Shown piece by piece: positions 46,531 through 60,379 of a DNA stretch of 64,000 bases. The DNA is taken from the NCBI GenBank assembly GCA_002245135.1, contig NGBS01000018.1, forward strand, positions 1 through 64,000, given 5' to 3'. The DNA comes from Proteromonas lacertae (Eukaryota; Sar; Bigyra; Opalinata; Proteromonadidae). The notes under the pieces were generated by a model. That model did not search any database and was not told where the DNA came from. It saw only the letters and a program-made list of their open reading frames with translations. Position numbers and translations under genes: made by a program. How positions within the stretch are numbered: the stretch's first letter is position 1; each line of letters begins with the position of its first letter.

Positions 46531-49400
46531 ATGGGTAATCAAGCTAGTGTAAATTATGTAAGAATTCTTTTTTTAACTATATCTTATAGTTTAGTTCAGA
46601 TCTCGGTTATGTACCTTATTCAAATCCAAATGAACAATCTTCAAGAGAACAAACTGTTGATGATAGACCAAAGATCAACCCTTCAGTAGAATATAACTTC
46701 AGGTATTGTTTTTATCATAATAAATAGTCATGATGAAGTCGGAGAAGAATTATCAGAGTTATGGACTAACTTTGAATGTTCAGATGAAAATGTATCACTA
46801 TTATCTCATTCTTTTATAGCCTGATGATCTTTTGAAGTTTTTAAACCGTTTTATTGAAGTATATGAAGATTGGGAGCCTAAAAATTCAGCAGATCCAATG
46901 GTAGAACAACCCAAAAGCAATCCAAGTGATCCAACTTCAATACCAACATCAGAATCAATTCAACATGAACATTTAAGTCACAAAATTCCACATACCTCAT
47001 TAGAAGCAGCAGGACATCCAATGAGATTAGTTAAAGGAGTTGTAGCAGCAATTGTTCATGCGACACAATCAAATTCAGAAAGTGAAGCAGTTTTAGTTTA
47101 TCTTCATTTTATGCAGATTATTTCAAGATCAAAACATAATAGAATATTATTAAATTTAGCTGGATTTGTAACACCCTTTTTATCCTATTTAAAATATCAA
47201 TCAGCAAGAATTCAAGAGTTATTAGAAGATCCAGTATTGAAAGATAACAAATGGCATGAGTATATATTGATTTTAATATTTAAATAGAAGTTTAAATGAT
47301 GTATTAAAGAAATTTCAATTATGTTTATCCATCACACGTAGTTTCAATGGTGTAACAGTCGACTGGTTAGATATCCCACTCATTGCAGAAACATCAGATG
47401 ATACAACTACAATTAAAGAATTCTTAGTTACAACCTTGAAAATATCCAATGAGAAGTCAGAAGCAGGTTGTCCAGAATTGGCTATTAATTGTGTGAATGA
47501 ATTATTATCATGTTCATATATCGTATATATATATATTATTATTTATTTATTTATTTATTAGTTTCATCGTTTCTTAAGTAGATTATATACAGAAGATAGT
47601 GGAAAATGTAGTCAAATCTCACCCGAGTATCAAGAACTGTATTATACACTATTACCAATGGAATCAAAGTGCGTTTTAGGTGCAGGTGAGATGATAACTG
47701 CTATACCTGATAAGACTCAAGATATATTGAGAGAAACTGGAAGATTAGATTATATATTGAGATTAATATCACCACCACATATGTGTCATTTTGGAGATAG
47801 TGGAGTTTGTACTTGCGAATCTGAAACTTTGAAGTTTTATACAGCATTTCAGTTTGTTTGTATTATATTGTTGAAACAAGCCATTAGTTTCAATACTTTA
47901 TCTGTTCAATATTTGGATAATGATAATAGAACTAGATCGATAAGAGACTTTATGATTTGGCTTGCTGCTGAAAGTTTGGTGAAAGATCAAGCAAAGCTTG
48001 GTCCAAGTATTGGTGAAAGTTGGTCAGTTTCAAATGTATATTGATTATTATATTCATTTATGTATTGTTTGTATAGTTATTAGTCAATACTGAAGTTAAA
48101 TTAAGAATACCAAACAAATATATCTTTCATGAAAAAGGAATATGTAAAACTGACGAAGTTTACAATGACATGGTCAAATTAAAAGAATTTGAGCCATTTA
48201 ATAAATTTGGTTATGTTGAATTTGATTGGCTATCAGATGATTTCAATCACAGTCTATTAATGATGGGATTATCTATCATTATTACCTGTTCAATATCCAA
48301 AGATAAAGATGGTAAAGAATCAATCAATAAGCCAGTTCTTATTGAATTAATTAGTTTACTATCACCTCAATCAAGTGATTCATCTGTTACTCAAACCTTA
48401 TTCAATCTTATTTCAGAATATCCATTCTTGCATTTGATCTTATTAGAATGTCATAAGTTTATATGTTCAACAATGCCTGTAGTGAAATATACATATAAAC
48501 AGGAGAATATTATCAATAGATTATTTACAGATGAGTTTTATTATTATAATAAATGTAGTGATCTGGATAAATTCTATCAATTTACAACTTCTGAAGAGAA
48601 TGATTATATTGTATATGATTTAGAACATAAGAATGAAATTAATATGAAAGATTTAATCATCATATATTCAAGTATATATATTTATATATTAAAATAGTTC
48701 GTAAAATCTCAATGGATTTATTCACAATCCTATGTGATACAGATCAAACCAATTCCTCTGGCAATATTCAATTAGATGAATTAAAATCACTATTTATAGT
48801 AATAGACCAACATAAAACTGATATTCCTTCCATGTTTCAAATATTCTGTGTTTTAAGATATATGTTATTACAAAATACTACTATGATTGCTAAAATTATT
48901 GAACAATGTAATGGATTTGATACTTTATCACTATACATGTCAAATGAGTATTGATTATTATATGTTTTAATGTTTGTATAGTTATTCTGATAAAGTTGAA
49001 TATTGGCCTGTATTATATATCTTAAGTCAGATTGTTGATCTATTAATTGGAAGTGGTAATGAATATTTAGTGAAAATTTTCGCAAACCCAAAACAATCTC
49101 AAGAAAAATTCATTGATTCTTTATATAGATTGTTGTTAATACCAAAAACACAAGATTTAGCATTTAAAGTGATTAGTTTATTAATGAATTTCCTTATTAA
49201 GAGTATATTCAAATATTATTATTATATTTATATATAGATGTTAAATTACCACTTGGTAGAGTAGATGTAACTACATTATTACAACAGAATTCATTATATA
49301 TTTATAAACAATATGTTCAAACAATTTCACAAATCAGTGATTTATGTAAAGATGAGAATTTAATCCATGTTTCAAGAATCAAACTATTATCAGCAGTATA

Positions 49401-49437
<37 letters not shown>

Positions 49438-52400
49438 TGAATAGATTGAAACTATTATTCATGAACCATTAGCTCCTCGTAATATCAAACAACAGATCTT
49501 CTCATCACTCAATATATTTATCCATCTCAGTAATATGATTACAGCTTATGCCGATTCTGGTAGTGAAAAACATAAAGAATTAGTATCAGCAACATTAGAA
49601 GCAATCTATGTATTATTAGAAGGAAATGATATAACAAAAATACAGTTTAAAGATGAAATAGGTTATTCACAATTATATGATATATTATTAGTAATCGAAC
49701 CAGAAATTACTTCAACAATAATTATGAATAAAATATTACAATTGATGTTAGAAACTACTGATGATAAATATACAAATTTAGTGATTAAATCACCAGCTGT
49801 ATTAATGGTTTATATTAAATTATTACCTCACTGTTCTGCTGAAAATCAATTATATTATTTGAATATATTGCACTTATTATTATCATCCGAAAAAAGCACA
49901 TTGAACTTATCATTAACTGGATCAAACCTCGAACCTCCACTGTTAGATTTATTATTAGATATATTAAACCAAATAGATGAAAGTGTAATGGAATTATTTA
50001 TTTTAGTAATTACAATAGTAGGAAGTCATGGATTAACTATTAGACAATTAAAAAGAATATTTTCTTTAATGAAAAACACTGGAAATGAAAGACCATATTG
50101 TGCTATGAAGTTCTTAACTGTATTGCAGAATATACTGAGAAATAATGTTAAAGGTGTGGTATATGGTTCAAGTAGATACTTTTTATTTGATGGAATAAAT
50201 AGTGGAATGATAATGAATAGTAATTATTTAGTAAATAACACTTTAACAATGAGAAAAGAATTGCCAGTATTTCCATATACTGGATATACTCTAAGTATAT
50301 GGTATAATTGTGTTTCTTTACAATGTCCTTGGTTACAAGATAGTTCAAACCGATGTTTGACTGGTTGTACTTATATTCCCTATTTATTCACAATTAGAGA
50401 TAAAGCTGGTAATGGTATAGAATGTTATATTAAAGATAGTGAAATAATGGTTGATATGTATGAAAGAAAGATGTGTGTATCAAATCAACCAACAGGAATT
50501 CGTGTAAATTGTAATGTATGGGAACAAATTGTGATAACACATAGTAATGGTGGTTTTATGAAACAACCAGGTATTAGTATTTATATCAACGGAACTATAA
50601 AATACAAAAGTCCAATGGCGTTGTGTAGTATTAACAGAACCATTTGTCGCCTTTGCTACAGGTGGTCCATTTGAAAGAGGTGTTTTACAAACAGATCATA
50701 CATCATTCAATGGAAAATTAGGACCAATCTATTTATTGAATAAAGTGATAAATGATGAACAAGTTAGTAGTTGGTATCATCTAGGTCCTGATTATATGTT
50801 TACCTTTCAATCATCTCAATTAGATCATCGACAGTTAAACTGTATTCCTCCTGCTTGTTTATTTGATGGATCTTTAACTAATTCTATTGTATTTACATTT
50901 AATGCATTTAATTATAAAGATGATTTATTGTTGAATAATGCACCAAATGAGAATTTCAATCAAATGTTTGGAAGTGGTAGAAACTATAAATTGTTAGAAG
51001 GAATCTATTGTCAATTACTAACTGGTAGTAGATGTTGTTATACTCGTACTGTATTAGATATATTAGATTCATTGAATGGAATTACTGTGTTTTTACCAAT
51101 ATTTGCTGAAGCTGATTTAAAGAATGGAAAAACTAAAGATTATACTCCTGAGTTGAACTTTATACCTACTTTAATTAATATATTCTATTATTGCTTATAT
51201 AATAATAAGAGTAACACTGATTCTTTAATTAGTAATAATGGTGTACAAGTGATTTCTTATTTATTAAATTCAATTTCTCCAGTTCATAAATCAACAGAAT
51301 TAATTACAACTTTTTATGATATTATTTCTAGTGATAATATCTCCACTGAGATTAGAGATCAAATATATTATTATATTATATTAAATATAAAGTTATGGAT
51401 ATTTAGTCCATTTTCAGTACATCAAAGAATATTTGATATTTTAACTGAATTATCTGAAAGTAATATTGAGAAGTTTGTAGAGATATGTAATATACCATAT
51501 TTACTTGATATTATGCAAAGATATTATTATTATGAATTAGATGTTCCAAATGAAGAACATTTAACTATATATCATGTATAATAATTATTAATATATATAT
51601 ATATTATTATTATAAATAGAAGAAAGAAAAGACTTTAGCTGATTATGAACAAGAACAAACTCAACAACAAGATAATAGTAATACTCATAAGAATGAAGAA
51701 AATGAAGTAGATAAAGAGGTTATTGATATTAAAGACTATATTACAATTGAGAATGAATATATTGATCCAAATACAAAGGAAGTAGTTGGTAGAAGAATTA
51801 CTGTATTAATTCTTATATATATATATTATGTTTATAGAAAGATGAAACAAAGATTATTAGAGGAGAAATCTGGAAATTAATGAAAATAATAGCTAATCAC
51901 GGTGAAGGATTAAAAGAAGATGATATTGTTATATTATATGCCAATTTAATAAGAAAATATGTTGAACATTCACATGATATTGATCACATAATTGAAATAA
52001 TTGATTTTATCATTTCCATATTAGAAACAGTATATTCTATTTAGATATTTGTAATATTATAGAACGAGCCAAATCAAATCAAGTCATGGTGTATATTTAC
52101 AACACAAGAATTTACATTAGATATCCAACAAAAGAATGGAGATATTGATACAGTAACAATGAAATTCTCAGGAACTCAAGCTTTACTCAAGCTTTTAGAA
52201 AGTGATAATCCAATTATCAGAGAGAAGATATTACATATTATATTAATGATCATAAACTGTGCAAGAATAAATGCACATGAAAGTGCTCCAAGAGGTAATA
52301 AAACTGGTTCAATGTGTGATTTTATTGGTATTCCATTCTCTTTATTCTCATCTTATTTACATGATATGACTGAAGTATTAATGAGAAATCCAATTACTAA

Positions 52401-55400
52401 GGAAATATATGAAGTAATCTTAAAGAACTTTTTAAATGGAAAAATCATAGATCATCAAACTAAAACTAATACTATTCAGTTTAATATGTTATTAGATGTT
52501 TTATTCAAAGTATGTGGTAAATCTCCATTAGATATATTGCTAAGATTTATGAGTGATTTAAAAGAATTAATAACAGTTGATTCAGAAGCTGCCAATAATA
52601 GAAAAGCAATATTTACAGTCTTTGGTTGGCAAAAACAGTTTTTAGATTTCTTCCATTTGTTATATGAAAGAAGAAGTGAATTTGAAGCAACAGGAAAGAT
52701 AACAATCAATCAAGTAGCTTTATTAATCTGTGAATTAATGAATTTCATTCATTTAGATTGTTTACATCGTGAAAACTTAACACCAGAAGTGAGATTAAAT
52801 GCATTTGAAGAATCAATGTTATTATTAAGTCATTTACCATTAGAAGAATGTTCATTATTATATATTAATACAATATGGGGATTAATGCAAAGATTATTCT
52901 TAGAAGAAATGAATAGAGAACAATCAAAACCATGTGAGAAACCATTACATATAATTACCTTTGAGAAATTGTATTTATTAATAGAAGAATATATTGAAGC
53001 TCCTCCACAATTAATTCCAAAATATGATGAGAATTCAAGATGGAAATTATCTGATCAATTGTACAAACTAATCACAAAATCCTCACCTTATATTCTACAA
53101 AGTTATGAAGCTAAGAATAGACCAGTTGTTGAAGATAAAATAATGTGTTTAGAATTGAGAGTTTGTTTAAGTTTAATGAAAGAAACAGGTACTTGGATAA
53201 CACCAGATCGATTAGATACAAAAGGAATTCCATTTGCATCAGAAGCCATAAAAAGATTCATGTCAACAACCACGCATTATTCAGCTACTTTACCTAAGAA
53301 TCAAGGATTAATGTATTTATTAATGACTGAAGTTAATAATATAATAACTCAAAGTAAGTTATCGCCCAATGATGCTTGGTTAAAAACAATGACTGAACTT
53401 CGAACAAAATTAACAGAAAGTCATAAAAACACATTACAAGATCTTATACAAGAAGCTAATAAAGCCATGCCAAAAGGATTCTTCAAGAAACCAAGTGAAG
53501 AAGATATAAAGAGATCAAGAGCAATCATTGAGAATGCTATGAAAATGTATATGATGACATCTACTAATATACAATACACTGAATGGTTCCACTGTATGCA
53601 AATAATATTACAAACTTTAAATATAAATGCTGAAAGTATTATTACCTTACAATTACCTGAGATTATTATATCCAGAAGATTGAATCAATATAAAGAATTA
53701 CAGTGTAATGATGTTTATAGTAGAATTGAGAATTATAATGTGAATGATTCAATTAATGCAATAATACAATATGAATGGAATAGAATAATTAGTAATATTC
53801 AAGGCCTGCATTCGAGCCAAACAACATAACTTGTACAATTGGGAGAAAATCCTTAGAACATTAACACACGAAAGAGGACCTTGGGGAAATGCAACAGAAA
53901 AGAAAATACCAAAATATTGGAAATTACAAAACAAATTAAATGAATTCAGTACAAGACATAAATTAAAGATCAATATACATGGTATAAATCACGAAATGTC
54001 AAGTGTATTTACTGATACTGAAGGTGATAATAGCGTAAAAAGAACAAGAGCACAGTCTCAAATAGAAATGGATAATCAGTTATTAAAAGATATAGTCGCA
54101 GCAGCTTCCAAAAGAGCAAAGAAGAATACAACTGGTGGTAATAATTTGACTAGAAATAGAACATCCAGTACGAATGAACCACAGTTATTACATCATTTAA
54201 TAACTCAATACGAAGTTGAATTAATCACTCCATTATTACCAGTAAAAGGTGTTTTACAAATAACTAAAGACAAATTGATATTCACAAGAGATTCAATATA
54301 TGATACTGAATTATACAGTGGAGTACCTATTGCTGGTAAGAAAGGAGTAAAGAAAGAATCATTATTAAAAGCACCACATAATATCCAAGTTCCATTCTCA
54401 ATGATTACTTCAATAGAGAATAGAAGATATCAATTAAGACAAGTTGCCTTTGAAATCTTTACAATTGGTCATAGAACACTCTTCTTTAATATGAAGAATA
54501 AATCATCAAGAGATGAAGTAACTAATATGATTGGAAATATCCATTTACCCAATATGGCACCATTTGTTGGTAATTTATCTACTCAAGAAGTGTTAGGTAG
54601 ATCAGGAATATGTCAGAAATGGTGTAGAAGAGAAATATCTAACTTTGAATATTTAATGGAATTGAATCGTTTGGCTGGTAGAACTTATAACGATTTAGCT
54701 CAATATCCAGTAATGCCTTGGATATTGAAAGATTATAAAAGTGAAACTTTAGATCTAAATGATCCAGAAATATACAGAGATTTCACAAAACCAATGGGAG
54801 CTCAATTACCAGAAAGAAGAGAAGAAATAGCAGAGAAATATCAATTAATGAAAGAAGAATATCAACGAATGAAATCAACTACATCACCTGAAGATGATAA
54901 TAATGATGATTTAGGTATTATGTGTCCTCCACCTCGTCATTATGCTGTACATTATAGTAATCCAGCTTCCGTGTTATGGTATTTCATTAGATTAGAACCA
55001 TTTACAACAGGTCATATTTACTTACAAGATGGTGTATTTGATAAGACAGATAGACAGTTCTTTAGTGTAGAAGAAGCTTATGTTAGTGCAACAACCAATG
55101 ATACTGATGTGAAAGAATTAACACCAGAATGGTTCTTATTACCAGAGTTTTTAGTGAATAACAACAATCTGAATTTAGGTACAAAACAGACTGGTGAATC
55201 AATAGGTAATGTGGTATTACCAAAATGGGCATCTTCTCCTGAAGATTTCATTATAAAACATAGAATGGCATTAGAAAGTGAATATGTATCAGAACATTTA
55301 CCTGATTGGATTGATCTAATATTCGGTTATAAACAAAGAGGTATTGCGGCAGAAGAAGCATTTAATTGTTATAATCATTTAACTTATGAAGGAAGTGTGA

Positions 55401-56945
55401 AATTAGATTCATTATATGAAAAGGATAAAGCTACGTTTGAAAGGGCTTGTAGTATGATTGACAATTTTGGTCAAACACCTTCACAATTGTTTACATTGCC
55501 ACATCCACATCGTGAGAGTAATACAACAAGAATTTATAACATCTTGCCAATGATATCTCAGAATAATTACTATTGTAACAGATGTTGTAAATGTATTGGA
55601 TTATATAATTTGAAGATTGAAAGAATACCAATGATAATGTATAAAGGTCAAGTTTCACAAGATGCAATACTGTTTATAGGTCATAATGAACAGAATAATA
55701 AAATAATAACAATAGATCCAAATAGATCAATTGGTTTACATTCATGGAAATTGAATCTAAAGACAAATACTATGGAGTTTTTACAAGATGTTTCAATGGT
55801 TCAACCTGCTACATCTACTAAGGTGGGTTATCCATATGCTATTAATATTCATATTAATGACATGTCTTTATTAACACAGCAATTATATGCTATTTCAAGT
55901 GATATATCTTTTTTTAATTCGTTTATATATATGTAAATTATAGTTTCTTTAATTTATATGTAAGGTTCAAAGTTATTCACCTGTGGCCATTGGGATTTAT
56001 CATTCAAAATCACTTCTACAGTGAATGGTTCATTATTATACAGTTATGCCACACATAAAGACATTGTTACTTGTATTGCTGTATCTGAAGATGATCAAAC
56101 TATTGTTACTGGTTCAATTGATAATAATGTTCATATATACTTAAATGCACCTGGTTTTGGATTAGTTTTAAGAAAAATATTGTATATTATATTTTATTAT
56201 TTATTATTTATAGAACTGGTCATGATGACGTAGTAAGATGTGTAGCTGTTAATACAATGTTAGATTGTTTAGTAAGTGGTAGTGCTGATGGTACTGCTAT
56301 TATATTCACAGTAATGAAAGGTGCTTATGTTTGTACAATTAACTTGGCAGAATCAAGCCTAGATGATTTGAGAGAGAATCAGAAGATTAAACCATCGTGG
56401 ATAGCAATCTCTCCAATTGGTTATATTATCATTTATAGTGAAGATGATTTTACATTGAGATTATTTAGGTATGATTATATTTTTAAGTTGTAAATAGTTT
56501 GAATGGAAAATTGATAAATAGAATTGAAATAAAAGAAAGACTTTATTGTTTAAGATTAAGTGAAGATGGTGAGTTTTTAATATCAGGCGGAGATAGTAAG
56601 AGAATTGTAGTTAGAGAAATAAGAACACTTAAAGAAATAACAAGTGAATATAATAATTGTAATGGTTTAAATAAATCTAGAATGATATTATTCAATCAAG
56701 TATTATATATATATATATATATTGATTATTATATTATATAGTTACCACCATTTGAATCAATAATACGTTATATCGGTTATACAAAACATGAATCACAATT
56801 AGTTATTGGTTTACAAAATGGACAGATTCTCATTATTGGTTCTTCTATTAGACAAATTCAATCAGCTCCTATTATGTCTGCAAGTCTACCAATCCCACCT
56901 AATGATGCTGTTGATGAAAGTCAAGAAAATCCTCAATTACCATAA
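46531..56945 (+). CDS. Large BEACH protein (ConA-like, PH-BEACH, BEACH, WD40)
   Basis: Scaffold for vesicle traffic or autophagy, about 3,000 residues, many exons. It starts MGNQASVNY, a consensus for N-myristoylation. Armadillo-like helices (46800-50100) are followed by a ConA-like lectin domain (50150-50760; LPVFPYTGYTLSIWYN, WEQIVITHSNGG), more helices, a PH-BEACH domain (from about 54200; VKGVLQITKDKLIFT) and BEACH (54600-55420; ISNFEYLMELNRLAGRTYNDLAQYPVMPW, HYSNPASVLWYFIRLEPFT, LPDWIDLIFGYKQRG). WD40 repeats follow from 55960 (TCIAVSEDDQTIVTGSIDN). No FYVE is seen. Resolved introns: 46558-46589, 46703-46727 and 46792-46819. Frame slips at about 50640 and 53803 interrupt conserved segments. 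Subfamily (LRBA/NBEA, LYST or ALFY) cannot be settled by eye. Confidence 0.92.
49399..49437. repeat. ATT trinucleotide microsatellite in a BEACH-gene intron
   Basis: A run of ATT/TTA triplets fills most of a short intron between two helical-repeat exons. Confidence 0.8.
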
Positions 56946-57139
56946 ATATTTTATTATTATTATTTTAAATTCACATATATTGTTCTTATTGTTGTTATGT
57001 ATGTTTTTTTTCAAAAATGAAAATAAAATCAATACTTAATAACTACTTAACAATATTTACACTTATATATATAAAACTAAAGTCAATAACAATGATACTT
57101 CTAACTAACTAATGTAGATACAAACGAATATAATATCCT

Positions 57140-57733
57140 CTAAACTAAAGGAGGTGGTTTTGGAAGAGTATTTGATTCATCTTTAGGAACAGTTGGAATT
57201 TGAGGTTCACTTTGTCTCTCTGCAGTACGAGGATGTTTTATTATTGGAGAAGATGACCGGCTTTTCTTACCTTCTTCATCTTCTTCGATATAATATAGAT
57301 CAATACATTCCAACAGTGATGCTAATGATCCAGCATAGGATCTTTTCTATTGAAAATAGTCAAAACAAAATATACTTCTTGTATGATAGGTCCACCATCG
57401 TCCATTGACTCTAAACTGCTAACTGAAGCAGAATCTAAATTAAATAAATAATAAATATACTAGCTGATGACATGGATATAGTTCTTTGATTCTTTTTTTC
57501 TTTAAGCTTTCTTTTTTCACAAGAATTACACACAAGTCTTCTCTTATACCTACAAAATAATTATATAAACAATACCTCTTCCTCAGACATTGTTTACCTT
57601 GTGGATGATCGCACGTACCATAACCAAGACACTGACAATGGTTACATGAGTCTGAAGAACACCATATACACATATTCCGAGGTGGACCAGGTTTGGAGTT
57701 ATGGACAACTTCATTTTTAGTAATTTGAAACAT
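57140..57733 (-). CDS. Small Cys-rich protein of unknown function
   Basis: Spliced to 170 aa with introns 57550-57575, 57435-57460 and 57347-57375, and exons sum to a multiple of three. The N-terminal half carries MCIWCSSDSCNHCQCLGYGTCDHPQGKQC and, after a basic run, LVCNSCEKRK, an arrangement of paired cysteines and a histidine that probably binds zinc. The C-terminal half is acidic then Pro-rich (ending PKPPPLV). I do not recognise the family. It converges on the BEACH gene. Confidence 0.65.
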
Positions 57734-58224
57734 TTATCGACTGAAACACAATTCGAAAAACAAGAGAAACGTAGTATCTTTTTCGAAATGATCAGATCTT
57801 GATCAAAACGAAATTTATTTTAATTTCATCAAGGAAAATAGTTAGTAACTATATGTTTAATTTTTATTATAAATTATATAAAAAAGTTAGAGGTAATGTA
57901 GTTTTTATAGATGCTATTAATGAATATGACGTATTTTAACAGATACACTTAAGTTGCATGAATTATGTTGTTATAATTCGATTACTGATAATTATCCATT
58001 GTTATTGAGAATGATATTCAATAAATGATAGTTAATCTAAATTAGTGTAATAGTTTATTTCTTTTAACATAATTGATTTGTAGTACAGTGTTGTATTGAC
58101 AGTCAATGTAAAGTGTTAATTTGATAGTATAAGTTATATTTTATTCATCAAATTTTGGATAATTCTTCAACTCAAGCAAATCTGATTAAAATAATGAAAT
58201 TAAACAAACATAAAAATTAAAAAT
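57734..58224. other. Gene-free interval with a transposon-end-like 12-mer
   Basis: No ORF or RNA gene recognised. It contains CAGTGTTGTATT at 58086-58097, identical to the outer 12 bases of the right end of the hAT-like element at 60380-61538. No partner end or target duplication is visible. Confidence 0.35.
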
Positions 58225-59305
58225 TTAAGGAAACATTGAATCAAAGTATTGATCCATTTTTTCTTCTTCAGTAACAACTTTATGTGATTCATTATTCCAA
58301 TGTTCATCAGCACTTGGGCCTATTTCATCCTCACTTTCACTGCTGCTGCTACTACTACTACTACTACTACTTTCACTCTCACTACTTGAGTCTTCACTTG
58401 ATGATTCAGAAGAAGAAGAAGATTCTTTATTTATACGTTTTCTTTTCATTGGTTTCTCGTTTCCTTTTTTTATTTCACAATTGTTATTATCAACTGGAGA
58501 CACTGGTGGTGGTGGTGGTTCAACAGTAGGTATTTTAGATTTCTTAATATTTGTTTTATTATCATCTATATTTTTATCATTTTTATTTTCACTTTCTTGT
58601 TTATTCTTTAGTTTTTCGTATTCTTTATTTATATATTTCAGATATTTATGTGAATGTTCTATTATTTGAAAATATAAATATATATATATTATACTATTTT
58701 CTTCATCCATTTCAACTTTATTCTTCTTATTCTTCTTCTTTTTCTGTTTCTTCTTTTCTAATTCATGTTCAACAGCTTTCATCTTCTTATAAAACAGTTT
58801 ATAAACGCATTCAGGACATACTCTTATTTTAACCAAAGCATTTTGTTTGACACCATGCTCTATATATCCAAAATTAACTTCATAACTCTTTAATTCTGCT
58901 ATTTCATCACATGCTAAATTTGCACAAATGAATTGACCTTTTCCTTTTATTACTTCTTTTTCTGTTCTCCATCTCATTCCTATTTTACCCTCTTTATACT
59001 TAGTCATATCACATAGTGCATATTCCTTAAACAATCTATCATAATATTTCTTACAAAGCCTTGATTCCCAAGAAGTATTTTTCTTATCTTCTTCATCATT
59101 TCTAACAAATTTAAAATTCTCTTTAATTACATCTATATCTTTCTTTATATTCTTATGTGAATCCTAACATAATCAAATTCTTAAAATACTTTGTATATCT
59201 TAATATACTCATCGATCAATTGTTTATGCTGTTCATATCTTATTTCTGCTTTTGTTTTCTTCTAAAATACATTACATAGCCGATAAAACATACTTTTTCA
59301 TTCAT
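58225..59305 (-). CDS. FRA10AC1-like nuclear protein (spliceosome-associated)
   Basis: Homologs associate with late spliceosomes. The model is 328 aa with introns 59262-59293, 59164-59189 (26 nt) and 58659-58694 (36 nt, stop-free). The conserved core is KKYYDRLFKEYALCDMTKYKEGKIGMRWRTEKEVIKGKGQFIC, then a zinc-like pair (CANLACDE) and YEVNFGYIEHGVKQNALVKIRVCPEC. The Ser/Glu-rich tail closes with DEHWNNESHKVVTEEEKMDQYFDSMFP, matching the family's acidic end. The first exon is only four codons (MNEK). The start is 27 bp from the divergent membrane-protein gene. Confidence 0.88.
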
Positions 59306-59332
59306 CAAGCCAAGTTTTTAAAATATATTGAA

Positions 59333-60365
59333 ATGAAAGAAAACTCATTTATAACCCAAGAAAATGCTATGTTATTCACTGATAGATCTTTGTTGAAAGC
59401 ATCATCCAGGTATTTGGATTTTTATTATTGTAGAGTAACTATAATCACATTAATATATAACTACATATTATTAATGGTTGGATTTAGATTATTTTCAAAG
59501 ATTCCAGATTTTGTATATTGTTCATACAACAATAATAAAATGGGAGACTTAGTTTGCACAAAAGTATCACTAAATTCATTATATATATAGAATTCATATG
59601 TACAAAGATATTTACTTGAATTAATTGTTTTGTTTTGTTTATTTGCACTTCTATCAAGTATATATTTTCAATTAATTTATACCTAATAGGCTTAATCGCT
59701 TATAATGGAGACAGGTTGTATGTACCATCTTCAAATATATGGACAGCTAGTAAACTAATAAAATTGACGCTATTAAGATTATTACATTATATTCAAATCA
59801 TTTATCAAATCGTTTTATATTATCTTGTTACATCATTCAAGAATCAAATAAAACACTCAATCCTTATATCATTTTTTGTGTATATAAATGTATGAATTAT
59901 GACTTCCTTAACATATTATTTACTGTCAGGAAGAAATTAACAAAAGAACAGAATGTGAAATAGAATTCACCAACAATTACAATTTCTATATCATTTTATT
60001 TTTGATTGTTATTCTAACAATTCTCTTTCTAATGTCATTTATTATAAAAGATAAGTATATTTATTATGTGCTTATATTATTATAGTTCTGAGATTATTGA
60101 TTCTTTATCACCTGTTCATATAAATAAAAATCATTTATCAACAACTTACATTGATCAACATCATCTGTTTTTTACTATCTTTTATTTTGACCCAAATGTA
60201 TAATATTATATATAATGATAATATTGTATTGTGTATTAGGATATACGATTATTTTTAGAAACTAGAACAGCTTTCCATTATGCTATTAATTTGAAGAATA
60301 AGTATCTTAGACATGTATTGAGAGGAGTAATACTCTGTCATGTTTTTATGTTATTTATTCTCTAA
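59333..60365 (+). CDS. Multispanning membrane protein of unknown function
   Basis: 278 aa after six introns (59410-59433, 59564-59590, 59658-59689, 59890-59929, 60055-60085, 60198-60239), exons in register throughout. Hydrophobic segments are VTIITLIYNYILLMVGF, YLLELIVLFCLFALLSSLIAY, LLHYIQIIYQIVLYYLV, FYIILFLIVILTILFLMSFII and a C-terminal VILCHVFMLFIL. The loop after the first helix has a Cys pair (VYCSYNNNKMGDLVC). I do not recognise the family. The hAT element begins 14 bases after its stop, so the insertion may affect its 3' UTR or polyadenylation. Confidence 0.7.
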
Positions 60366-60379
60366 TTAATATAATTTAT

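Noticed and set aside
49399-49437. CRISPR or other regularly spaced array
   Set aside because: It is a plain ATT microsatellite in an intron of a nuclear gene, without spacers.
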